From: CAYTAP01 sp964435775
GTDB lineage: Bacteria > Planctomycetota > Phycisphaerae > Tepidisphaerales > Tepidisphaeraceae
NCBI GenBank assembly: GCA_964435775.1
Contig: CAYTAP010000013.1
Location: forward strand, 1 to 45,335
Direction of reading: 5' to 3'
Length of the DNA stretch: 45,335 nt
Shown: positions 1 to 7,769 of the stretch, piece by piece
How positions within the stretch are numbered: position 1 is the stretch's first letter
Layout of the letters: each line of letters starts with the position of its first letter
Notes under the pieces: model-generated
The model's input: only the letters and a program-made list of their open reading frames with translations
Databases searched by the model: none
What the model was told of the DNA's origin: nothing
Position numbers and translations under genes: made by a program

Positions 1-1
1 C

Positions 2-943
2 GAACGGAACATCGCCTTCCCAATTGATGTCCGCAACACCGACCTGAGCCGGCTGGTCACATTGATCAACCCGCCGGACAAGAACCTGATCGCGGATTTG
101 CAGGGTCCACGACAACAGATTGAGGAATTGAAACGGGAACTGGTGCCGACCGGCGCCACCGCGCCGGTTCAGATCGAAGTGGATCCGGCGCTGCGTCCCG
201 GCGAGGACTATCAGTTGCTCACCCTGCCGCAACTGACGCGCAATCCGCTGTTCAGCGGCATCACGATCAACAGCGTTCAGCCGGCGTCGCTGACGGTGCG
301 GATTGAGCGGATGGTGGAGAAAACCCTGCCGATCGAAGCGCCGCCGGGTTTGCCGAGTCTTGATGCTGCGACGAGCTTCGATCCGCCGGTGGCGCGGATT
401 CGCGCGCCCGAATCCCTTCTCAAGCAGGCGCAGCGCGATGCCGAGGCGCGGGGCACACATCTGGCCATTTACGCCGATGTGGCCAACCTGCCGGTGCTCA
501 AGGTGCCCGGCCAGCACAACATTGACGTGCCACTGGTCACGCCGATTCATAATGAGCATGTCACGCTGACCCCGACCACCGTGCATGCCCTGCTCAAAGT
601 TCGACAGGCGGACAAGATCGGGAAGATTTCATCGATGCCCATTTTCCTGGCCGGTCCGAATGACATGTGGGGGAAGTACAAGGTCGTCTTCCCGATGCTG
701 CCGCAACCGTTTTTGACCAATGTGCCGGTCATCGGTCCGCCGGACAAGATCGATCAACTTGATAAGGAAGGGTTCGCCGGGAAGGCCAAGGCGATTCTGG
801 AAGTGACGGCCAATGATCTTCCGGCCGGGGAGGTTCACACACGCCGTCCCCGCTTTGAATTGCCGGACGACATCAAACCAGGTCCTGGCGCCGAGGAGAT
901 CAAGGTCGAGTTCAAGTTGGTGGAGACCAACGCCCTGCCGTGA
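2..943 (+). CDS. YbbR-like (CdaR-type) repeat protein, 5' partial
   Basis: The reading frame is open from base 2 to the TGA at 941-943, so the gene starts before the window. About 313 residues show at least three successive units with the YbbR pattern, in which hydrophobic beta strands alternate with a 'V.P..V.V' strand and a 'GP...ID.L' turn. Examples are ADLQGPRQQIEEL near the N-terminal end, RIRAPESLLKQA in the middle and VIGPPDKIDQLD near the C-terminal end. Known YbbR/CdaR proteins are membrane-anchored extracytoplasmic partners of the diadenylate cyclase CdaA. The cyclase would be expected just upstream and cannot be seen here. The membrane anchor is also outside the window. The family call rests on the repeat pattern alone. 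Confidence 0.6.
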   Translation, partial: ERNIAFPIDVRNTDLSRLVTLINPPDKNLIADLQGPRQQIEELKRELVPTGATAPVQIEVDPALRPGEDYQLLTLPQLTRNPLFSGITINSVQPASLTVRIERMVEKTLPIEAPPGLPSLDAATSFDPPVARIRAPESLLKQAQRDAEARGTHLAIYADVANLPVLKVPGQHNIDVPLVTPIHNEHVTLTPTTVHALLKVRQADKIGKISSMPIFLAGPNDMWGKYKVVFPMLPQPFLTNVPVIGPPDKIDQLDKEGFAGKAKAILEVTANDLPAGEVHTRRPRFELPDDIKPGPGAEEIKVEFKLVETNALP

Positions 944-999
944 CATCGTAACCCACGGACTTTTTGGTTGTGGCTTCACGTCCTTGCGACCCGCATGGG

Positions 1000-2052
1000 T
1001 CAATCGTCTGTTGGCTCGGCATCCCATTCCGCAGGATCCGATGGAGGCGGGGTTGCGCCGATCACCTGTTCGCGCAGCCTCCAAAGGGTCTCAAGCAGTT
1101 CCGGCAATCCCTTGTGGCTGACACCGGAGATCGCGTGTATCTCATGATCGGGCAGTTCGACACGCAGTGCCTCCAGCGCCTCGGAATCCGTCGCGATATC
1201 CAGTTTGTTGGCGGCGATGACTTCCCGCTTCATGGCAAGCTTGTGGCTGAACGCCTCCAATTCCCGGCGGATGACACGGTAATTGTCGGCCGGGTTGGAA
1301 CCATCCGCCGGGTACAGATCAAGGAGATGGACGATGATCTTGGTGCGCTCGATGTGGCGCAGGAACGCATGCCCGAGCCCGGCGCCGGATTGAGCGCCTT
1401 CAATCAATCCCGGAATGTCGGCGACGACCAGGCGACGACCATCCGGCAACTCGGCGATGCCCAGCTCCGGGTTGAGCGTTGTGAAGGGATAAGCGCCAAC
1501 CTTCGGGCGGGCGGCCGAGATCGCGCGGAGAAGCGTCGACTTTCCAGCGTTGGGCATGCCCACCAATCCCACATCGGCGATGATCTTGAGCTCCAGGCGC
1601 AGATTGCGTTCCTGCCCGGGTTCACCGGGCTGGGCATAGGTGGGCGCCTGGTTGACGGACGTTTTGAAATGCCAGTTGCCCCGGCCGCCTTTGCCTCCCT
1701 TGGCGATGACGACCCGCTTGCCGGCTTCATCAAGGTCGGCCAGTTGAATCGAATAGTCGGCGTCGTAAATCAACGTACCCAGGGGCACGTGAATGATGAG
1801 ATCCTCGCCGCTGGAACCATCCATCCGTTTGTAAAGCCCCCCCTCGCCATTGGGCGCTTTCCAGTTGTGGCGACCGGAAAAGTCCATAAGGGTGTTTTTA
1901 TTCGGGTCGGCCAGGAAGATGATCGACCCTCCCTTGCCCCCATCCCCGCCGTCGGGTCCTCCCTTGGGAATAAACTTTTCCCGACGAAATGAGCGCGATC
2001 CCGCTCCGCCGTCACCCGCTTTCACATGGATTCTTGCTTCATCAACGAACAT
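1000..2052 (-). CDS. obg: GTPase Obg (ObgE/CgtA), ribosome assembly
   Basis: A 350-residue protein with the N-terminal glycine-rich Obg fold (VKAGDGGAGSRSFRREKF, then GGPDGGDGGKGG) followed by a G domain. The G domain shows the P-loop GMPNAGKSTLL, the G3 segment VADIPGLIEGAQSGAGLG, NKLD as G4 and SGVSHKG as the G5-like segment. Obg binds the 50S subunit and couples GTP state to ribosome maturation and the stringent response. The C-terminal tail after the G domain is short and acidic. The frame stays open upstream to 2175, but the homology begins at MFVDEARI, so the ATG at 2050-2052 is chosen. This leaves 70 bp to the divergent truD. A TATAAT box lies only 7 nt before this ATG and no Shine-Dalgarno sequence is visible. 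Confidence 0.95.
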   Translation of the reverse strand: MFVDEARIHVKAGDGGAGSRSFRREKFIPKGGPDGGDGGKGGSIIFLADPNKNTLMDFSGRHNWKAPNGEGGLYKRMDGSSGEDLIIHVPLGTLIYDADYSIQLADLDEAGKRVVIAKGGKGGRGNWHFKTSVNQAPTYAQPGEPGQERNLRLELKIIADVGLVGMPNAGKSTLLRAISAARPKVGAYPFTTLNPELGIAELPDGRRLVVADIPGLIEGAQSGAGLGHAFLRHIERTKIIVHLLDLYPADGSNPADNYRVIRRELEAFSHKLAMKREVIAANKLDIATDSEALEALRVELPDHEIHAISGVSHKGLPELLETLWRLREQVIGATPPPSDPAEWDAEPTDD

Positions 2053-2059
2053 TCGTTCG

Positions 2060-2065
2060 ATTATA
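2060..2065 (-). promoter_or_regulatory. -10 box of obg, adjacent to the start codon
   Basis: On the - strand this reads TATAAT, a perfect -10 hexamer, followed by 7 nt and the obg ATG at 2052. Transcription would start at or within a base or two of the ATG, giving a leaderless mRNA. No good -35 hexamer is visible at the usual distance, so the box is assigned on the -10 match and its position. Confidence 0.45.
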
Positions 2066-2108
2066 CGGGAAGTGGACCTCCACACGCAGCATCGTGCGCG
2101 ATCCGGTC

Positions 2109-2114
2109 TATAAT
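2109..2114 (+). promoter_or_regulatory. -10 box of truD, adjacent to the start codon
   Basis: A perfect TATAAT lies 8 nt upstream of the truD ATG at 2123. There is no ribosome binding site between them, so the transcript is probably leaderless. It is the divergent counterpart of the obg -10 box 44 bp away. The -35 region is not recognisable. Confidence 0.45.
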
Positions 2115-2122
2115 CGCCGGTC

Positions 2123-3421
2123 ATGAAGCTTCCATACTTGACCGGCGACACTCCTGGTGTGGGGGGAGTCATCAAACAACGCGACGAGGATTTTTTTGTT
2201 CAGGAGGTTCCGTTGTACGAACCTTCGGGAACCGGCGAACACGTTTACGTGGAAATCCAGAAGGTGGGACTGACGACTTTTCAGGCCATTGAGCGGCTGA
2301 GCAGGGCGCTGCGCGTTCCGAGCCGCGACATTGGGTACGCCGGTTTGAAGGATGCCCATGCCCTCACCCGACAGGTGTTGTCGATTCGAGGAACAACCGA
2401 GAAGGCGGCGATGAGCCTCAAATGGGCGAATATGACGATTCAGTGGGCGGCGCGGCACGAGAACAAGCTCCGGGTTGGCCATCTGGCCGGTAATCGTTTT
2501 GCGGTGAAGATTCGCAATGTGCGCCCGACGGATGTCGTCAAACTCAAGCCGATCACGCAATGGCTGATGCAACGGGGGATGCCAAATTATTTCGGCGTCC
2601 AGCGGTTTGGCCGTCGGGGGGACAACGCCGACCTCGGCGCGGCGCTGGTGCGGGGCGACTTTGCGCGCGTGCTGACTTTGCTGTTGGGGCATCCCTTGAT
2701 GGCGGTCGATTCGCCGGAGCAAATGACGGCGCGGGAGGCGTTTGACGCGGAGGATTATGACCTGGCGCTCGCCCACTGGCCGGGGGGCGCGGCGATGGAG
2801 CGGCGGGTGCTTGGTCACTTCATGAAGACCCGCGATGCGGCCGGTGCGGTGCGCGCGGTCGATCAGCGTATTCGGCGGCTGTGGGTGTCGGCGCTGCAAT
2901 CGGCGATGTTCAACCAGGTCGTGGCGAGGCGAATCGATTCGCTTGGCACGCTGATGCCCGGCGACCTGGCGTGGAAGCATGTCAACGGCGCGTGTTTCCG
3001 TGTCGAGCCGGACGATGCGGGCCAGGTGACGGCGGCCGAGCAAAGCCGATGCGCGGCTTTTGAGATCAGCCCAAGCGGACCGTTGCTGGGTTATCGAATG
3101 ACTTCGCCGGACGGCGAACCGCTTCGGATTGAGCAAGGTGTGTTTGGTGAGTATGGGATCAGCGCCGAAGAGTTTGGATCGGCCGGACGTGACAAGCTCA
3201 AAGGGGCGCGTCGGCCGCTGCGCGTTCAGCCGATGGAGGTGGAATTGTCGTCGGGGGTTGATGACCAGGGGGAACAGATCACGGTCGCGTTCACGCTGCC
3301 GGCGGGATCGTTTGCGACGGTGCTGCTGCGGGAGCTGATGAAAAATGATTCGACCACAAACCCAATGACGGATGCCGCTCCTTCACTGGAGGAGGCACAG
3401 CAATTGGAGGAGCGCGGCTGA
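2123..3421 (+). CDS. truD: tRNA pseudouridine(13) synthase TruD
   Basis: A 432-residue protein with the TruD signature GYAGLKDAHALTRQ. The catalytic aspartate is D77 by analogy with Asp80 of E. coli TruD. The family motif NYFGVQRFGRRGDN follows near residue 155. The enzyme isomerises U13 of tRNA-Glu and some other transcripts. It is longer than E. coli TruD (349 residues); the extra length includes a polar tail of about 35 residues after the last recognisable strand. It is divergent from obg and converges on aroA with 18 bp between stop codons. Confidence 0.93.
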   Translation: MKLPYLTGDTPGVGGVIKQRDEDFFVQEVPLYEPSGTGEHVYVEIQKVGLTTFQAIERLSRALRVPSRDIGYAGLKDAHALTRQVLSIRGTTEKAAMSLKWANMTIQWAARHENKLRVGHLAGNRFAVKIRNVRPTDVVKLKPITQWLMQRGMPNYFGVQRFGRRGDNADLGAALVRGDFARVLTLLLGHPLMAVDSPEQMTAREAFDAEDYDLALAHWPGGAAMERRVLGHFMKTRDAAGAVRAVDQRIRRLWVSALQSAMFNQVVARRIDSLGTLMPGDLAWKHVNGACFRVEPDDAGQVTAAEQSRCAAFEISPSGPLLGYRMTSPDGEPLRIEQGVFGEYGISAEEFGSAGRDKLKGARRPLRVQPMEVELSSGVDDQGEQITVAFTLPAGSFATVLLRELMKNDSTTNPMTDAAPSLEEAQQLEERG

Positions 3422-3439
3422 GTCGCCTCGCCGATGCGC

Positions 3440-4750
3440 TTAAGCGCCAACTCCAGTGACCGTGCGTAGATCAGGGAAAAAGCCAGGGTAGGTTTTGTTG
3501 ACGCACTCGACATTTTGAAGGGTGATGCCGTGTGCGCGCGTTCCGGCGACGGCGAAACTCATCGCCATGCGGTGATCGTCGTAGGTGGCGATGCTCGCCG
3601 GTGTGATTGTCTTGGAGGGATCGATGGATAGGGTCTCGTCACCCTCGACGTGGATGGATGCGCCGAGCTTGGTTAATTCAGTCGCCAAGGCGGCGAGACG
3701 GTCGGTTTCCTTGACGCGGAGTGTGCGCAGGCCGCGAATGGTGGTTCGGCCGGCGGCAAAAAGCGAGACCACCGCCAGCGTCTGCGCCACGTCGGGCATG
3801 TCGCTTAAATCGACCTCAATGCCGTCGAGCAATTGGGGCCCCGCGACGGTGATGGAATCGTCGCCTTGCGTGACCTGGGCGCCCATCTTCTTCAGCACGT
3901 CCGCGAAACCAACATCCCCTTGCAGGCTTTGTCTGCCGAGGCCTTCAATCGTCACCGTTGACCCGGGATTGATCGCGGCAGCGGCGAGGAAATAGCTGGC
4001 GTTGCTGGCATCGGGTTCGATGGCGTAGGTCGTGGGCGCATACTCGCCCTGGGGCACGACGATTCGGCTTGGGTCGCCGGTGTCGGGGTCGCGTTCAAGC
4101 TCCACGGTGAGGCCGAACTCGTGCATGAGGCGCATCGTCATCGCCACATAAGGCCAGCTTGTCTGCTCGCCGTGCAGATCGACCTGGACTTCATGGCGGG
4201 CATAGGGGGAAATCATCAGGACGGCGGATAGAAACTGCGACGAGGCCGCCTGTCCAAAATGAAGAAGCCCGCCGGGCAGGCCATCGGCGATGACGTGAAT
4301 GGGTGGATATCCATTCGTCATCGCGTAATCAATGCGCACACCCATGTCGCGCAGGAGGTTCACAAGCTCACCGATCGGGCGCTGGCGCATCCGCGCGATG
4401 CCATCGAGTGTGTAGTCACCCTGCCCCAGGGCGCACAGGGCGGCGACAAAACGGATGGTTGTTCCAGAATTGCCGCAAAAAAGCTCGGCTTGCGTGGCGG
4501 GGATGCGTCCCCCCTGCCCGGTGATGCCAAGAACACGACGAGGTTCATCAACGGCCAGCGTAAAGCCCAGTCGGCGAAGACAATCCATCATGACCTGCGT
4601 GTCATCGGCGAACAACACATTGGAGAGCTTGCATGGCCCGGCGACCATCGCGGCCAGAATGAGCGCGCGATTCGTCAGGCTTTTTGACCCCGGCGGGGAA
4701 AAAGTCGCGGTAAACGGCTTGGAAATGGGTTGCAACGTCAAGTCGCTCAT
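3440..4750 (-). CDS. aroA: 3-phosphoshikimate 1-carboxyvinyltransferase (EPSP synthase)
   Basis: A 436-residue enzyme of the shikimate pathway that joins shikimate-3-phosphate and PEP. Visible family motifs, in order, are PPGSKSLTNRALILAA near the N-terminus, LFCGNSGTTIRFVAAL (phosphate and PEP site), RMRQRPIGELVNLLRDMG, SSQFLSAVLMISPYA, PDASNASYFLAAAAI, LRVKETDRLAALATEL and YDDHRMAMSFAVAG. A GTG 33 nt upstream is in frame, but homology begins near the ATG at 4748-4750, so that start is used. The gene is divergent from the DUF4139 gene, and the shared intergenic region carries a parS-like palindrome. Confidence 0.96.
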   Translation of the reverse strand: MSDLTLQPISKPFTATFSPPGSKSLTNRALILAAMVAGPCKLSNVLFADDTQVMMDCLRRLGFTLAVDEPRRVLGITGQGGRIPATQAELFCGNSGTTIRFVAALCALGQGDYTLDGIARMRQRPIGELVNLLRDMGVRIDYAMTNGYPPIHVIADGLPGGLLHFGQAASSQFLSAVLMISPYARHEVQVDLHGEQTSWPYVAMTMRLMHEFGLTVELERDPDTGDPSRIVVPQGEYAPTTYAIEPDASNASYFLAAAAINPGSTVTIEGLGRQSLQGDVGFADVLKKMGAQVTQGDDSITVAGPQLLDGIEVDLSDMPDVAQTLAVVSLFAAGRTTIRGLRTLRVKETDRLAALATELTKLGASIHVEGDETLSIDPSKTITPASIATYDDHRMAMSFAVAGTRAHGITLQNVECVNKTYPGFFPDLRTVTGVGA

Positions 4751-4804
4751 GGAGCAACAAACTACGCGAAAGACGGCTGGCACTCCAGTGAATACCGATC
4801 CCGT

Positions 4805-4820
4805 TGTTCCACGTGGAACT
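4805..4820. promoter_or_regulatory. parS: parS-like ParB/Spo0J binding site
   Basis: The bases read TGTTCCACGTGGAACT. The inner 14 bases (4806-4819, GTTCCACGTGGAAC) are a perfect palindrome and match the GTT(T/C)CACGTG(A/G)AAC core of chromosomal parS sites, in the same form as pseudomonad parS. Such sites are bound by ParB to organise and segregate the origin region. It lies in the aroA/DUF4139 intergenic space, and no second copy was seen in this window. parA and parB are not in the window. Confidence 0.7.
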
Positions 4821-4879
4821 TTTCCATGATCAGTGCGTCGAAGCTATGACTGATCCATCCCATGACGAAAGGAACACTC

Positions 4880-7051
4880 ATGCAACGGTGTATGCAACTG
4901 GCGGTTGGCGTGGCTTTGGCGGGCATGGCATCAATCCCCATGCTCCATGCGAAATCAATTGCCGCGCCACCCGCGACCCGCCCGGCTTTGGCGGAACAGG
5001 CCCAGGCGGATGTGCCGATCACCGCCATCGTGCTTTATTCGAGCGGGGTGGGGTATTTCGAGCATGCGGGGGTCGTCAACGGGAATGCCGATACGGAGCT
5101 TCGATTCAAGACCGATCAGATCAACGACATCCTCAAAAGCCTCGTGCTGGAGGACCTCGATGGGGGGAGAATCTCAACGGTCACTTATCCCTCGCAGGAT
5201 CCGATCGCCAAAACGCTTCACAGCTTTGCGGTGGACATCACCGGCAACCCGACGCTGGCGGAGTTGTTCAACCAGCTTCGTGGAGCCGCCGTCACGGTGC
5301 ATCTGGCCGACCGGCAGGCGAAGGGAACGATCCTCGGTGTCGAGAAGAAGCAACTGTCCACCGGCGATGGGGATCAGAAGGATGCCGTGACAACGGCGGT
5401 CTTGAACATCGTCACCAGCGGCTCCATCGAGGCGATCCCGATGGATCAGGTGCGCCGGATCGAACTGGATGACGTGCAATTGCAGAGCGAATTGACCCGG
5501 GCGTTGCAAACACTCGCGCAATCTCGTGATCAGGACAAGAAGCCGGTTGTCATTCATTTCAAGGGGCAAGGCGAGCGCCATGTGCGGCTGGGGTACGTCG
5601 TGGGGACGCCGATATGGAAGACGAGCTACCGGCTGCTGCTGGGGGATGATGTGGACACCAAGAAGGAGGGGCCGGCGACCCGGCCGGCGGATGGTCATGC
5701 GGCCAGGCTGCAAGGCTGGGCGATCGTGGAAAATCAGACGGACAATGACTGGCACAACGTGCGGCTGTCGCTGGTGGCCGGGCGACCGATCAGTTTCATC
5801 GAAAATCTGTACCAGCCGCTGTATGTCCCGCGCCCGGTGGTTGAACCGGCGCGATATGCGAACCTTCGGCCGCAGACATATGAAGGGGGCATCGGAGGGG
5901 CAATGGCCAAAGGTGTGGTGCGCGATTTCAAACAGGATGAGCAGGCGGGGGTTCTTTCAAAAACCCAGGCACAGAGCTTTCAAGAGCTCAGAGCCAATAG
6001 CGCGGCCGCGCCGGCGCCGGAGGCGGCGTCTTTCGGAGTTGGTCCCATGAACGCCGCACGCAGCATCGTCGCCGACGCGGCGGGCGGTGAACTGGGGGAA
6101 CTGTTTCAATACACGATCCAATCGCCGGTTTCACTTCAACGTCAGCGTTCGGCGATGATCCCGATCGTCACGGATGACATCGCGGCTGAGCGCGTGAGCA
6201 TTTACAACCAGTCGGTCCTGGCGAATCATCCGCTGAATGGCGCGTACATCAAGAACACGACGGGCAAGCACCTGCTGGCCGGTCCGATCACGGTGCTCGA
6301 TCATGGCGCGTACGCCGGGGATGCGCGGATCGACAACCTGCCGCCGGGGCAGAAGCGATTCATCAGCTACGGGATTGATCTGCAGGTGCGCGTCAATACC
6401 GATGCCGACGCCGACACGCGCACAGTTCAGGCGGCGACGGTGAGCAAAGGCGTGTTGAAGCTCACGAGCAAGATCATCTCGACGCGGAAGTATGCGATCA
6501 ACAATTCAAGCGACAAGGACAAGACGATCATCATCGAGGATCCGCGCCGCAGCGGCTGGACGCTGGTGGACAGCGACAAGCCCATTGAAACCACCGATAC
6601 GCTTTATCGCTTCCGCGTGAATGTGGCGGCTGGAAAAACGGCGGCTTTTACAGTGACCGAGCAATTGGTCACCGATCAGAGAATCGCGCTGCTCGACAGC
6701 GGCATCGACCAATTGGTCATGTACGCGCGACAGGAGGGACAGATCGATAAGTCCGTCCGCGATGCGCTGAACAAGGCGGCGGAGATGAAGGGGCAAGTCG
6801 TGGACCTGCAACAGCGAGTCAAGACGCTGCGGGAGGAGATCGCCGCAGTCGGCAAGGAGCAATCGCGGATGCGCGAGAATATGCGCGTCGTGTCGCAGCA
6901 AACGGAGTATTACAAGCACCTTCTGGACAAATTGAGTAAACAGGAAGCCGACATCGAAAAGAAACAGCAGCAGGTGCAGGAACTCACCGACCAGGCGGAG
7001 CAGAAGCAGAAGGAACTGGAGGACTATCTGGGCAAGCTGGATTTGGGTTGA
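4880..7051 (+). CDS. DUF4139 domain-containing exported protein with C-terminal coiled coil
   Basis: A 723-residue protein. The ATG at 4880 is preceded by AAAGGA at a 6-nt distance, so it is preferred over the ATG 18 nt upstream, which has no ribosome binding site. A signal peptide (hydrophobic LAVGVALAGMASIPML, cleavage near HAKS) is followed by a conserved block IVLYSSGVGYFEHAG and FKTDQINDILKSLVLEDL typical of planctomycete DUF4139 proteins. Beta-rich segments fill the middle, including residues 400-590. From about residue 625 to the end the sequence is a charged coiled coil rich in K, E and Q. The function is unknown; it is probably a periplasmic or surface protein. Confidence 0.8.
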   Translation: MQRCMQLAVGVALAGMASIPMLHAKSIAAPPATRPALAEQAQADVPITAIVLYSSGVGYFEHAGVVNGNADTELRFKTDQINDILKSLVLEDLDGGRISTVTYPSQDPIAKTLHSFAVDITGNPTLAELFNQLRGAAVTVHLADRQAKGTILGVEKKQLSTGDGDQKDAVTTAVLNIVTSGSIEAIPMDQVRRIELDDVQLQSELTRALQTLAQSRDQDKKPVVIHFKGQGERHVRLGYVVGTPIWKTSYRLLLGDDVDTKKEGPATRPADGHAARLQGWAIVENQTDNDWHNVRLSLVAGRPISFIENLYQPLYVPRPVVEPARYANLRPQTYEGGIGGAMAKGVVRDFKQDEQAGVLSKTQAQSFQELRANSAAAPAPEAASFGVGPMNAARSIVADAAGGELGELFQYTIQSPVSLQRQRSAMIPIVTDDIAAERVSIYNQSVLANHPLNGAYIKNTTGKHLLAGPITVLDHGAYAGDARIDNLPPGQKRFISYGIDLQVRVNTDADADTRTVQAATVSKGVLKLTSKIISTRKYAINNSSDKDKTIIIEDPRRSGWTLVDSDKPIETTDTLYRFRVNVAAGKTAAFTVTEQLVTDQRIALLDSGIDQLVMYARQEGQIDKSVRDALNKAAEMKGQVVDLQQRVKTLREEIAAVGKEQSRMRENMRVVSQQTEYYKHLLDKLSKQEADIEKKQQQVQELTDQAEQKQKELEDYLGKLDLG

Positions 7052-7105
7052 GGCGTTTGTCTGATATGGATCCGGCTCGCGCAGAACTTCAGTGGAAAGG
7101 AAGAC

Positions 7106-7144
7106 CCCCTCCCTGCCCTCCCCCGTTGGGTACAACGGGGGAGG
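7106..7144. repeat. Palindromic dispersed repeat, copy A
   Basis: A C-rich lead-in (ccccctccctgcc) runs into a perfect 12-bp stem (7117-7128 with 7133-7144) closing on a GGTA loop. About 36 bases are the same as the copy at 25656-25690 apart from one base, so this is a dispersed family and not an ordinary terminator. Confidence 0.75.
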
Positions 7145-7223
7145 AAGTGTCATCGCGACCGTCGCGAGGTTCATACCTGATGCAGTCGGCCATCCGACCG
7201 CACATGGGCCGGTATTTTTTTTT

Positions 7224-7251
7224 ACTTCCCACTTCCCACTTCGCACTTCCC
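7224..7251. repeat. Heptamer tandem repeat (acttccc)x4
   Basis: Four head-to-tail 7-mers: acttccc, acttccc, acttcgc, acttccc. Short tandem repeats with 7-nt periods recur at 7664, 7706 and 25544 in this window, usually beside a palindromic repeat. Confidence 0.8.
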
Positions 7252-7331
7252 ACCGTCTTCACGATGGTTTGATGGGCATTCAACAATGATTGCCGGTTGG
7301 TGCTTGGCGACGGCCAGTCCGGCGCGGCAAG

Positions 7332-7655
7332 ATGCGGGGCATGGTCTGCATGACGGAAAACATCTCCGCGGGATTTCCCTCGGCGGCCGAGGGGTATGAG
7401 GATGAACCGCTCGATCTGCACGGGTATCTCGTGCGCAATCCGCCGGCCACTTTTTTCTATCGCGTTCGGGGGGATGAGCTGCGGGATGAATACATCCGCG
7501 ACGGCGCGATCCTGGTGGTGGACCGCTCGGTGACGCCGCTGGCGGGGAGACTGGTGGTGACGGAGGAACAGGGACATTTTACGGTGACGCGGTTCAGGAA
7601 TGACCGGATGCGGGTGGTTGTCGGCGTGGTGATGGCGGCGGTGACGAGGTTTTAG
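7332..7655 (+). CDS. umuD: UmuD-like protein lacking the Ser-Lys catalytic dyad
   Basis: About 107 residues aligning with the UmuD/LexA S24 peptidase fold: AGFPSAAEGYEDEPLDLHGY, then NPPATFFYRVRGDELRDEYI, DGAILVVDRSVTPLAG and GHFTVTRF. UmuD is the SOS-regulated subunit of DNA polymerase V; self-cleavage before FPS gives UmuD'. The A-G cleavage pair is present (residues 13-14). The nucleophile position (GDSM in E. coli) reads GDEL with E49, and the general-base position (TVKK) reads TVTR with T86. The C-terminal loop is also about 20 residues shorter than in E. coli. The protein therefore looks unable to cleave itself. The start is uncertain; ATGs at 7332, 7341 and 7350 are possible and none has a clear ribosome site. 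umuC follows 114 nt downstream. Confidence 0.8.
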   Translation: MRGMVCMTENISAGFPSAAEGYEDEPLDLHGYLVRNPPATFFYRVRGDELRDEYIRDGAILVVDRSVTPLAGRLVVTEEQGHFTVTRFRNDRMRVVVGVVMAAVTRF

Positions 7656-7663
7656 GGGGAAGT

Positions 7664-7684
7664 GGGCAGTCGGCAGTCGGCAGT
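7664..7684. repeat. Heptamer repeat (ggcagtc-type)x3, left arm of umuD-umuC hairpin
   Basis: Three 7-mers gggcagt, cggcagt, cggcagt. They are complementary to the gactgcc units at 7734-7754, so an RNA spanning umuD and umuC could fold into a strong stem in the junction. Confidence 0.8.
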
Positions 7685-7705
7685 AATACAAATGCGATTC
7701 CTCTT

Positions 7706-7768
7706 CACTGCCCACTGCTCACTGCCCACTGCCGACTGCCGACTGCCGACTGACAACGGACAACGAAC
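7706..7768. repeat. Heptamer array of nine units abutting the umuC start codon
   Basis: Seven contiguous 7-mers (cactgcc, cactgct, cactgcc, cactgcc, gactgcc, gactgcc, gactgac) are followed by aacggac and aacgaac. The array ends one base before the umuC ATG at 7770. No Shine-Dalgarno sequence exists here, so the array replaces the usual translation-initiation region. Confidence 0.8.
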
Positions 7769-7769
7769 A

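Larger units (their letters stand above)
7052..7331. other. Intergenic region with palindromic and heptamer repeats
   Basis: No credible gene is seen. It carries a 12-bp perfect hairpin repeat (7117-7144), a T-rich run around 7214-7223 and a tandem heptamer array (7224-7251). It separates the DUF4139 gene from umuD. Confidence 0.7.

Noticed and set aside
988..1001. Palindrome GACCCGCATGGGTC at the convergent YbbR/obg ends as a terminator
   Set aside because: Short stem and no T-run on either strand.
964..1992. Long + strand reading frame of 342 codons
   Set aside because: It lies antisense to obg, whose motifs are complete; GC-rich coding DNA commonly gives such shadow frames.
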